Assembly: GCA_004297235.1 (NCBI GenBank)
Contig: SCUR01000315.1
Coordinates: 1 to 9,325 of the forward strand
Reading direction: 5' to 3'
Origin: Candidatus Manganitrophaceae bacterium
GTDB taxonomy: Bacteria > Nitrospirota > Nitrospiria > SBBL01 > Manganitrophaceae
DNA length: 9,325 bases
The position numbers were made by a program, and so were the translations under genes. Shown piece after piece: positions 1-5,951 of the stretch. How positions within the stretch are numbered: the stretch's first letter is position 1; each line of letters begins with the position of its first letter. The notes beneath the pieces are model-generated. The model made no database searches. It was given only the letters and a program-made list of their open reading frames with translations, and had not been told where the DNA came from.

Positions 1-2
1 CG

Positions 3-1202
3 GCCCCTCCCAAGAATGAAACCGATTTCTTTACCAACTATCGTTTCCGGCTGAATGTCGATGTCACGGTGATCGACGGGGTTTCCTTCTTCCTTCAGCC
101 TCAAAAGGTCGGGGTTTTCGGAAATGGGGAGACGGGGGCCGGAACCGATGTCTCCCTCTCGTCGGTCGCCGTGAACACGCCGACCGGCAGCCAAACCGGA
201 ACCGGAACGGCGACGGGAGACCTCACCCTCCATCAAGGTTATCTTGACTTCAAGCAGATCGGCGGGATGCCGCTGAACCTCCGGCTCGGCCGGTTTGAGT
301 ACATCATCGGCGGGCACCGCTTGATCGGGAATTTCGACTGGAGCCAGCGGGGCCGCTCATTCGACGGGGCGCAGGCCAGCTATGGAATTCCGGCGGCGGG
401 GACCCTCTCTCTTTTCGCTTTTAAATTGACGGGCGAGGTGGAGAGCGGCCCCTTGCCGGCCGGGGACAGAGACGCCGATACCAATCTCCTCGGGGCCCAT
501 TTCTACACCGCGCTTCTGCCGATGAGTCAGACCGAGCTCTCCTTCCTCAACGATCGAAACCTCGCCGGCCTTCCCGATTCGAAGCGGTTCACCGCAGGAA
601 TCAAGGTCGAGCAGAGCCCATCCCTGCCGCCGCTGGCGTTCGTCTCGCCGCTGACCGGCCCGCTCTGGCGCGCGGAATATTACAAGCAGTGGGGCGACCG
701 GACCGACACGCAGAAGATCGACGCCTTCATGTATGCCCTCCGGCTGGGATACCGGTTCGGATTTCCTCTCAAGCCGATGCTCCTTGTCGGCTATGAAGTC
801 CTCTCCGGGGATGACAGCCTGACCGCCGGAGATTACAGTGCCTTCGATACCCTCTACGCGACGAACCACATCTACTACGGCTACATGGACTACTTCACCA
901 CTGTCGCCGACACGCAGGGCCGCGGGCTTCGGGATGCGTTCGTCCGGCTCCACCTGACCCCGCTGGAGAAGGGAGGGTTTGCCGTCGATCTGCATCGATT
1001 CTCCCTCGACAAAGAGATCACGGGAGAGAAAGATCTGGGAACGGAGGTCGACCTGACCTTCCTGGCGCAGATGAACAAGGTCACATCGATCCTGGTCGGC
1101 TATTCCAAGTTTTTCTCGGAAAAAGGGATGGAATTACTCGGCCGGATTACGCCGGGAGAAGATCCGGTCTGGGGCTACGCGATGGTGAATGTGCTCTTTT
1201 GA
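3..1202 (+). CDS. Alginate-export-like outer-membrane beta-barrel protein (5' partial)
   Basis: The reading frame is open to the window's left edge (from base 3), so the start codon and signal peptide lie outside. The GTG at 69 is internal, since 22 in-frame codons before it read naturally (APPKNETDFFTNYRFRLNVD). About 399 residues are visible. They show alternating polar/aromatic beta-strands, a Gly/Thr-rich loop near the GTGTATGD segment, and the phrase LRLGRFEY followed by a G-H-R segment and DGAQASYG, which I recognise from the alginate-export porin family. The protein ends in VNVLF, the terminal Phe typical of barrels recognised by the BAM assembly complex. By family, it would form an outer-membrane channel or porin. 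The substrate need not be alginate, because this family is widespread in bacteria that make none. The next gene on the same strand starts 121 bp later. No convincing terminator follows. Confidence 0.8.
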   Translation, partial: APPKNETDFFTNYRFRLNVDVTVIDGVSFFLQPQKVGVFGNGETGAGTDVSLSSVAVNTPTGSQTGTGTATGDLTLHQGYLDFKQIGGMPLNLRLGRFEYIIGGHRLIGNFDWSQRGRSFDGAQASYGIPAAGTLSLFAFKLTGEVESGPLPAGDRDADTNLLGAHFYTALLPMSQTELSFLNDRNLAGLPDSKRFTAGIKVEQSPSLPPLAFVSPLTGPLWRAEYYKQWGDRTDTQKIDAFMYALRLGYRFGFPLKPMLLVGYEVLSGDDSLTAGDYSAFDTLYATNHIYYGYMDYFTTVADTQGRGLRDAFVRLHLTPLEKGGFAVDLHRFSLDKEITGEKDLGTEVDLTFLAQMNKVTSILVGYSKFFSEKGMELLGRITPGEDPVWGYAMVNVLF

Positions 1203-1256
1203 GGCGAGAGGATTCGGCGGTCGTTCGTTAACAGACATTTAACCCTATTGTGACGC

Positions 1257-1281
1257 TCCCGTAACGGGAAGGTTTTATAAA
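1257..1281 (+). promoter_or_regulatory. Candidate promoter -10 with adjacent palindromic operator
   Basis: A perfect 13-bp palindrome, TCCCGTAACGGGA (1257-1269, 6-bp arms around one A), lies just upstream of a good -10 candidate, TATAAA (1276-1281; TTATAA at 1275-1280 also fits). The best -35 match is weak: GTGACG (1250-1255), 19-20 bp upstream of the -10. A transcript from here would begin near 1288 and reach the AGGAG ribosome site (1314-1318) before the ATG at 1324. A palindrome between a poor -35 and a good -10 suits a repressor or a spacer-binding activator. As a terminator for the upstream gene it is poor: the loop is too tight and no clean T-run follows directly. Confidence 0.38.
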
Positions 1282-1323
1282 GGCGAGGGAGTCAATCGGT
1301 CTCATTCAAAAACAGGAGAAGAG

Positions 1324-2010
1324 ATGCAGCAGACGACGTCCGTATCTACCCTCTGGGCTCACTTCGTTCCGGTCGCAGAGATCCCGATCGGTTTCGACAC
1401 CGGCCGAATGAGCCGGCTCGATCGATATGTGGTTCGGGAGGTCCGCTCCGTTCGCGGGGAGGCGCCGCCTGCCCTTCGGCGCGGAACCGGCTTGGCCCGG
1501 CTTGAAAGCGAAGCGCCGATCCGCTTTTTCAATAACGGTTATAAAGAATCGGGAGGATTCCTCCTCCACGGGGCCGTTCAACATTTGCACTATACGGGCC
1601 GAGGCGAGCAGACGGAGCTGAAGACCCTCTCGCGGCCCGAACTGGCCGCCTCCGTCGAGACCACGGCCGTCCTCATTCCGATCGGGAAATCGCCCGGTTG
1701 GTGGGCGATGAGCCAAGATGAGCGGCAGATCCTTTTCCAGAAGACCGCCCGGCACGAGGGACACTTCGGCATCGGACGGAAATATGCCGATCGAATCTTT
1801 CGGAGGCTCTATCATACGCGCTATATCGATCCGGCTGCGCCTTATGATTTTCTCACCTATTTCGAGTTCAACGAAGCGGACGCACCCGATTTCAGAAAGA
1901 TGATCTCGGAGTTGCGGGATGTAAAAAGCAATCCCGAATGGCTCTATGTCGATTTCGAATACGAGGTCTGGATGACCAAGCTTTCGTTATCGGCGGAGCC
2001 GAGCTCATAG
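1324..2010 (+). CDS. Chlorite dismutase family heme protein
   Basis: This 228-residue protein matches the chlorite dismutase (Cld) family, mainly in its C-terminal ferredoxin-like heme domain (about 112-220). PIGKSPGWWAMSQDER (119-134) contains the Trp-Trp pair (W126, W127) of true Clds. It is followed by H147-x3-GRKY and FRRLYH. H147 is the expected proximal heme ligand. R160, 13 residues on, takes the place of the distal Arg of Cld (as in His160/Arg173 of the Nitrospira enzyme). DFLTYFE (175-181) and EWLYVDFE close the domain. The N-terminal half (1-110) is shorter than in characterised Clds but has the GFLLHGAVQHLHYTGRGE stretch of a poorly characterised Cld clade. Coproheme decarboxylases (HemQ) have Gln and Tyr at the two key positions, so that role is less likely. 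Possible roles are chlorite breakdown or heme peroxidase activity. The Glu that hydrogen-bonds the proximal His in Cld is not obvious here. No signal peptide is seen, so it is probably cytoplasmic. The start is set by AGGAG at 1314-1318. Confidence 0.82.
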   Translation: MQQTTSVSTLWAHFVPVAEIPIGFDTGRMSRLDRYVVREVRSVRGEAPPALRRGTGLARLESEAPIRFFNNGYKESGGFLLHGAVQHLHYTGRGEQTELKTLSRPELAASVETTAVLIPIGKSPGWWAMSQDERQILFQKTARHEGHFGIGRKYADRIFRRLYHTRYIDPAAPYDFLTYFEFNEADAPDFRKMISELRDVKSNPEWLYVDFEYEVWMTKLSLSAEPSS

Positions 2011-2017
2011 GAGGGGG
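2009..2017 (+). promoter_or_regulatory. Shine-Dalgarno site overlapping the upstream stop codon
   Basis: AGGAGGGGG begins inside the TAG stop (2008-2010) of the Cld-family gene and sits 6 bp (counting from the AGGAGG core) before the ATG at 2021. This is a near-ideal ribosome site. It decides the start of the next gene and implies translational coupling of the two. Confidence 0.75.
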
Positions 2018-2020
2018 AAT

Positions 2021-2794
2021 ATGTCATCCACCTTGGCACCGGTCCCGATCCGGTCCGGCCTTCGGCTTTTTTTTCAGCTCCGAAAAATGATCACCAATCA
2101 CATCGATCTTCTCGATGCTTCATCGAAGCTGGGGGTTACACCGTCGACCCTTCGGAAGATTCTGGCGGGGGGGCCGATCTCCCGATTTATCCAGCGAAAG
2201 ATCGGGTGCGCCTTGGAGGGAAGAGAACGCGCGGCGCCGATCCGCCGAAGACGATCGAGGGTTGAGCGATTCTTGGAGATTTACCATCTTTATCAAGAGC
2301 GAGGGACGCTCCAGCGGGTGGCCGATGAGATCGGACTGAGCCGTGAGCGGGTGCGGCAGATTTTGGTGAAGGGATCGGAGTTCGGACTCTTCGAATACAA
2401 GCCCTCTTGGGAGGCGGGACCCCCCCGAGAGAAGATTCTCGCCGATTACCGGCGGCGGCTTACCTTGAAGGGGGTCGCACAGGAGAATCGAATGTCCCTC
2501 TGCCGTCTTCACCGGCTGCTGAAGGTCCACCGGATCACCCCTTCTGCGCTTAAAGAGATCCGGATCAGCGCCAAGAAGGCGACCTGTATCGAACGATATG
2601 ATGCGGTGGTCGTTGGGTTCGGACATCATCCGACCACCACGGAGTTGCAACAAATTCCGACAACCCGGTCCCTTACCACGCAAATCCGAAGGCTCTGGGG
2701 CTCGATCGATCTTTTCCGAAGAGAACGGGGAATTCCGCAGCCCAAGCTGCGTTTCCAAAAAATAGAAGAGGAAAAAAGTTTCCCGCCGGTTTAA
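2021..2794 (+). CDS. Multi-HTH DNA-binding protein with sigma-region-4-like motif
   Basis: This 257-residue, strongly basic protein is not one I can name. Several DNA-binding-like modules can be read. Residues 27-48 form an HTH-like unit (LLDASSKLGVTPSTLRKIL). Residues 83-115 contain GTLQRVADEIGLSRERVRQIL (95-115), a close match to the helix-turn-helix of sigma-70 region 4. Residues 138-170 form a weaker third unit (KGVAQENRMSLCRLHRLL). Residues 190-237 (YDAVVVGFGHHPTTTEL, then IRRLWGSIDLFRRERG) resemble the short repeat found beside some homing endonucleases. There is no sigma region 2 and no sensor domain. It is probably a transcription factor, perhaps controlling the upstream heme-protein gene to which it is translationally coupled. 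The start at 2021 has a strong ribosome site. A later ATG at 2087 has none but would follow a small hairpin and T-run (2057-2074). The stop overlaps the convergent cstA stop. Confidence 0.7.
   Translation: MSSTLAPVPIRSGLRLFFQLRKMITNHIDLLDASSKLGVTPSTLRKILAGGPISRFIQRKIGCALEGRERAAPIRRRRSRVERFLEIYHLYQERGTLQRVADEIGLSRERVRQILVKGSEFGLFEYKPSWEAGPPREKILADYRRRLTLKGVAQENRMSLCRLHRLLKVHRITPSALKEIRISAKKATCIERYDAVVVGFGHHPTTTELQQIPTTRSLTTQIRRLWGSIDLFRRERGIPQPKLRFQKIEEEKSFPPV
2057..2074 (+). terminator. Weak hairpin plus eight-T run inside the 5' end of the HTH gene
   Basis: GGCC (2057-2060), a TTC loop, and GGCT (2064-2067) can form a 4-bp stem including one G-U pair, running into TTTTTTTT (2067-2074). It looks like a minimal intrinsic terminator or attenuator located 36-54 bp after the annotated start codon. 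The stem is very short, so strong termination is unlikely. It could equally be a slippery coding run. Confidence 0.22.
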
Positions 2795-4740
2795 TATTTC
2801 AGATCGGTCGGCGACGGGGCAAGGTCGGGTACGACTTCGGTGCTCGTATAGGGCCGGTTCAGAACGAGGTAGCCGTACCACTTCATCGCCGAATCGGTGA
2901 GGATGACGATCGCCAAGACAACGATCGAGGCGACCAATCCCGCATTCAAATAAAGGGGAAAGGCCTCCGCCGCCGAGGCCGCTTTCCCCGCCTGATCGAG
3001 GAACCGCCAGAGGAGCTGCCAGCTCCCGCTCAGGGTCACCGTCCCGACGAAGAGCATCGGCAGCGCCGTGATCCAGATGTATTTCGCCTTCCCCATTTTA
3101 ATCAGGACCGTCGTTCCGACGCAGAGCGCCAGCGTTCCGAGCAGCTGGTTCGCCGCCCCGAACATCGGCCAGATCGTCGCGATGCTCCCGGTGGAGATCA
3201 GATACCCCCATGAGAAGACCACCAGAAAACTGGCGGCCAAGACCCCCGGTATCCAGTTGATGTCGCGAAGAGGGGGGTAGAAATTGGCGCCCATCTCCTG
3301 GACCAGATAGCGAGAGATTCGGGTGCCGGCGTCGATCGTCGTCAGGATGAAGAGCGCCTCGAAGAGCAGGGCGAACTGATACCAGTAGGCCATCAGCGCT
3401 TTCATTCCTGGCAGCGACGAGAAGATCGAAGCCATCCCCACCGCCAAGGAGACCGCCCCGCCGGGGCGGCCCGCCACCTCCACCCCCACCAACTCGGAGA
3501 GCGTTTGAATCTGGCTCACCGGATAGCCGAGCGCGGCCAGCGCCTCCGGGCCCAATTTCGTATTGATCGCCAGATAATCCCCCGGAATCAGGATCGACGC
3601 CGCGACCAGCGCCATCACCCCGACGAAGCTCTCCATCAACATCGCCCCGTAGCCGATCGTCGCGTGCGATTCGCAGGAGATCATCTTGGGCGTGGTCCCG
3701 GACGAGACGAGCGAATGAAAGCCGGAGATCGCCCCGCAGGCGATGGTGATAAAGACGAAGGGGAAGAGCATCCCTGGAATAACAGGCCCTCCGCCATGGA
3801 TGAATCCGGTCATCCGGGGCATCTCGATCGTCGGCGCCATGAGGATCACCCCGGCCCCCAACAGGCAGACGACCCCCACCTTCATAAAGGTGGAGAGATA
3901 ATCGCGCGGCACCAACAGCATCCAGATCGGGAGGACCGAGGCGAGAAAGCCGTAGCCGGCGAGCAGCCACACCAGCGTGTTCCGCTCGAAATCAAAAGCG
4001 GCGCCGAGAGGGGTCCCGGCGACCCATTGGCCTCCGATCACCGCGAGGAAAAGGAGCGCCACCCCGATGATCGAGACCTCTCCCACCCGCCCGGGCCGGA
4101 ACTTTTGGAGATGGAAGCCCATGTAAAGAGCAATCGGGATCGTCATTGCCAGGGTAAAGGTTCCCCACGGATTGTGGTAGAGGGCATTGACCACCGCCAG
4201 CCCCAGTCCGGCCAGGGCGACGACGACGATGAAGAGCACCGCCACCGTCGTGGCGACGCCGGTGATCGGTCCGATCTCGTCGTTGGCGATCTGGGGAAGC
4301 GAGCGGCCGTTGCGACGCATCGAGGCGACAAGGATGACGAAATCCTGGACCGAGCCGGCCACGACCGCCCCGATGACGATCCAGAGGAAGCCGGGAAGAA
4401 AACCGAACTGCGCCGCCAAGACCGGTCCCAAGAGCGGCCCCGCGCCGGCGATCGCCGCAAAATGGTGGCCGAAGAGAATCCATCGATTGGTCGGCTGGAA
4501 GTTGTGATCGTCGCGAAGGCGATGGGCCGGGGTGATCCGCCGATCGTCCAGCACGACGACCCGGGTGGAAAGGAAGCGGCCGTAGAAGCGGATCGCAAGG
4601 GCATAAAAACAGGCGGCCGCCACCACCAGCCAAAGGGCGTTGACCTTCTCCTCCGGGTTGAAAACGCCGGTGACGAAGCCAAAGGCAACAGCGGCCAAGA
4701 CGGCGATCGCCCCCCAGAGAATCATTGAAATTTTGGACAT
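2791..4740 (-). CDS. cstA: Carbon starvation protein A (CstA) family transporter
   Basis: This 649-residue, very hydrophobic inner-membrane protein has many predicted membrane helices. It carries the family hallmarks in order: RFYGRFLSTRVVVLDD (51-66), an ITPA box (69-72), PTNRWILFGHHFAAIAGAGP (83-102), GPVLAAQFG, VQDFVILVASMRRNGRSLP (131-149), and further on GFHSLVSSGTTPKMI with IGYGAML. E. coli CstA and BtsT (about 700 residues) import peptides or pyruvate during carbon limitation, and this protein is slightly shorter. Import of peptides or pyruvate is therefore the likely role; the choice cannot be made from sequence. ATG at 4740 is supported by GGAGG (4748-4752) and a consensus promoter immediately upstream. 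In E. coli cstA depends on cAMP-CRP; the promoter here needs no activator by its sequence. The gene is monocistronic and convergent with the HTH gene, sharing overlapping stop codons. Confidence 0.95.
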   Translation of the reverse strand: MSKISMILWGAIAVLAAVAFGFVTGVFNPEEKVNALWLVVAAACFYALAIRFYGRFLSTRVVVLDDRRITPAHRLRDDHNFQPTNRWILFGHHFAAIAGAGPLLGPVLAAQFGFLPGFLWIVIGAVVAGSVQDFVILVASMRRNGRSLPQIANDEIGPITGVATTVAVLFIVVVALAGLGLAVVNALYHNPWGTFTLAMTIPIALYMGFHLQKFRPGRVGEVSIIGVALLFLAVIGGQWVAGTPLGAAFDFERNTLVWLLAGYGFLASVLPIWMLLVPRDYLSTFMKVGVVCLLGAGVILMAPTIEMPRMTGFIHGGGPVIPGMLFPFVFITIACGAISGFHSLVSSGTTPKMISCESHATIGYGAMLMESFVGVMALVAASILIPGDYLAINTKLGPEALAALGYPVSQIQTLSELVGVEVAGRPGGAVSLAVGMASIFSSLPGMKALMAYWYQFALLFEALFILTTIDAGTRISRYLVQEMGANFYPPLRDINWIPGVLAASFLVVFSWGYLISTGSIATIWPMFGAANQLLGTLALCVGTTVLIKMGKAKYIWITALPMLFVGTVTLSGSWQLLWRFLDQAGKAASAAEAFPLYLNAGLVASIVVLAIVILTDSAMKWYGYLVLNRPYTSTEVVPDLAPSPTDLKY

Positions 4741-4760
4741 TTTTTTACCTCCGGTCGCAA

Positions 4761-4789
4761 ATTATATCGGGGAAAAAGGGGGTTGTCAA
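4761..4789 (-). promoter_or_regulatory. Perfect-consensus sigma-70 promoter of cstA
   Basis: Read on the minus strand, TTGACA (4789-4784) is followed after exactly 17 bp by TATAAT (4766-4761), a 12/12 match. Transcription should begin near 4755, leaving a leader of about 15 nt in which the GGAGG ribosome site (4752-4748) almost coincides with the transcript's 5' end. There is no space for a leader riboswitch or attenuator. Regulation, if any, must act through upstream or overlapping operators. Confidence 0.85.
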
Positions 4790-4910
4790 AAGAGATTGAT
4801 GAAGAGATTGTACAGGCGAAGGAGTGTATCCCTTCCCTCGACCTCTCCTTACGAAGGGCCGGGGATGAAAGTTCGAAGGCGGCGGTCCTCTTCCATTTTT
4901 GTGGTAAATT

Positions 4911-4919
4911 TGCTATATA
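4911..4919 (+). promoter_or_regulatory. Extended -10 promoter of the Rieske/lipoprotein operon
   Basis: TGCTATATA gives a TG-N extended -10 with TATATA at 4914-4919. The -35 position (about 4891-4896, TTCCAT) is poor, which is acceptable for extended -10 promoters. Transcription would begin near 4926, 48 nt before the Rieske start codon. The remaining intergenic sequence (4790-4890) shows nothing clear beyond a weak CCCTTC/GAAGGG inverted pair around 4830-4858. Confidence 0.5.
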
Positions 4920-4973
4920 ACTTCGCCGGCGGTCGAGGCCGGCCGGATCGGCAACGCAACGATTGGAGAAGCA

Positions 4974-5279
4974 ATGTCATTCATCCCGGTCGCAAAGGTT
5001 CACGAAATTCCCCCCGGATCGGCGAAACTCATCGAGATCAACAACCTGGAAATCGCCCTCTTCCGATTGGGTGATGAGTTTTACGCCACGTCCAACCTCT
5101 GTCTTCATCAGGCGGGGCCGCTGGCGGAGGGGAGAATTGACGGGGAGCAGGTGATCTGTCCCTGGCATCACTGGCGCTTTAACATCAAAGATGGGACCTC
5201 CCCGCTCAGCCCGAAGTTGAAGCTGAAGACCTACCCGGTCAAGCGGGAGGAAGATGAAATCCTGATCGATCTTTCCTAA
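4974..5279 (+). CDS. Rieske [2Fe-2S] ferredoxin-like protein
   Basis: This 101-residue protein consists of a single Rieske domain. The cluster ligands are all present: C43-L-H45 and C62-P-W-H65, spaced C-x-H-x16-C-x2-H. The stretches CLHQAGPLAEG and CPWHHWRFN are typical of the soluble type used as ferredoxins by ring-hydroxylating dioxygenases, or as the small NirD subunit of nitrite reductase. No signal peptide or membrane anchor is present, so it should act as a cytoplasmic one-electron carrier. No oxygenase or nitrite reductase subunit is nearby in the window, so its partner is unknown. The start is supported by GGAG at 4965-4968. A lipoprotein gene follows after 17 bp, probably in the same operon. 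The identification as a Rieske protein is firm; the physiological role is open. Confidence 0.9.
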   Translation: MSFIPVAKVHEIPPGSAKLIEINNLEIALFRLGDEFYATSNLCLHQAGPLAEGRIDGEQVICPWHHWRFNIKDGTSPLSPKLKLKTYPVKREEDEILIDLS

Positions 5280-5296
5280 TCGCGAGAGAGGATACG

Positions 5297-5923
5297 ATGA
5301 AAAATGTGCTTTGGAGTGATCGTTCCGGGTTCGACCCGCTTGGGATGTTTGGAAGGGGAGTCCTTTTGCTGCTCGCCGTTCTCCTTCTTGGAGGGTGTTC
5401 TTCGTTCGGGCGGCGGACCACGCCGGGGGTGAGCTCCGATGCGGGCCGCCAGGTTTATGAGATTCGCCTGGCGACGGAGAAGTACCGCGACATCGAGAAG
5501 GCGCAGGCCGACGGCTATTTCCGGTTCACCGGCTATCTCCCGAACATGGGCTATCAGTATGCCAACCCGAAGCTTTTTTCAGGGTTTGATCTTCGGCGTC
5601 CCCCGATTCTCATCTACGATGAGCGGGACGGGCGGTTTGAGTTGACCGGCGTGATGTATGTCAGCCCGCTCGATCAGAGTCCGGGCAGCGTTCTCCCTTT
5701 CAGAGGGGCCGAATTCATGCGGCATCCGATGATGTGCCATTACCAGGACGGCACCAACCTGAATCTGGAGAAGGCGGAGCAATGTCCCAAGGAGCACCCG
5801 CTGACGAAGGCGACGCTTGTTTTCTGGCACCCCGATCTCTGGATGATGTCGGCATGGATCTGGTATCCCAACCCGAACGGCCTCTTCTCCCTTTATAATC
5901 CCCTTCTGAATTTCACGAGGTAA
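5297..5923 (+). CDS. Putative lipoprotein of a conserved uncharacterised family
   Basis: This 208-residue protein begins with a hydrophobic segment (VLLLLAVLLLGGC, about 22-34) ending in a lipobox, L31-G-G-C34, so it is predicted to be lipidated at Cys34. From 52 to 203 it has the run YEIRLATEKYRDIEKAQADGY, then MGYQYANPKLF, PPILIYDERDGRFELTGVMYV, and a tail WMMSAWIWYPNPNGLFSLYNP. I recognise this pattern from a broad family of uncharacterised exported proteins, in which, from memory, a His often stands where this one has Gln87 (MGYHY versus MGYQY). No enzymatic role can be assigned. The ATG at 5297 has a modest GAGAGG site; an ATG at 5345 (Met17) would give a more standard signal-peptide length but has no clear ribosome site. 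It is 17 bp downstream of the Rieske gene and convergent with the MDR gene. Confidence 0.72.
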   Translation: MKNVLWSDRSGFDPLGMFGRGVLLLLAVLLLGGCSSFGRRTTPGVSSDAGRQVYEIRLATEKYRDIEKAQADGYFRFTGYLPNMGYQYANPKLFSGFDLRRPPILIYDERDGRFELTGVMYVSPLDQSPGSVLPFRGAEFMRHPMMCHYQDGTNLNLEKAEQCPKEHPLTKATLVFWHPDLWMMSAWIWYPNPNGLFSLYNPLLNFTR

Positions 5924-5929
5924 TAGACA

Positions 5930-5951
5930 GGGCGAACCGAACGGTTCGCCC
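5930..5951. repeat. Perfect inverted repeat between convergent genes (terminator or REP-like element)
   Basis: Arms GGGCGAACCG (5930-5939) and CGGTTCGCCC (5942-5951) are exact reverse complements separated by AA. The hairpin lies six bases after the lipoprotein TAA and abuts the TAA stop of the convergent MDR gene. No T-run follows on either strand, so it is not a classical intrinsic terminator, though a hairpin can still end or protect both transcripts. Its form (GTAAGGGCGAACC... on the minus strand) resembles dispersed REP-like palindromes seen in many bacterial genomes. Only one copy lies in this window. Confidence 0.7.

Noticed and set aside
69..71. GTG at 69 as the true start of the porin gene
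   Set aside because: The frame is open to the window's edge with protein-like codons before it, and no signal peptide follows the GTG.
357..995. Minus-strand open frame opposite the alginate-export gene
   Set aside because: No motif, no ribosome site, and antisense to a good beta-barrel protein.
1257..1276. Intrinsic terminator for the porin gene
   Set aside because: The palindrome leaves only a one-base loop (or a 4-bp stem if opened), and only a short T-stretch follows after AAGG; an operator is the better reading.
3505..4728. Long plus-strand open frame (407 codons) opposite cstA
   Set aside because: Composition is Asp/Arg/Gly/His-rich with no recognisable motif, and it lies fully antisense to a clear CstA. 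It is a GC-driven shadow frame.
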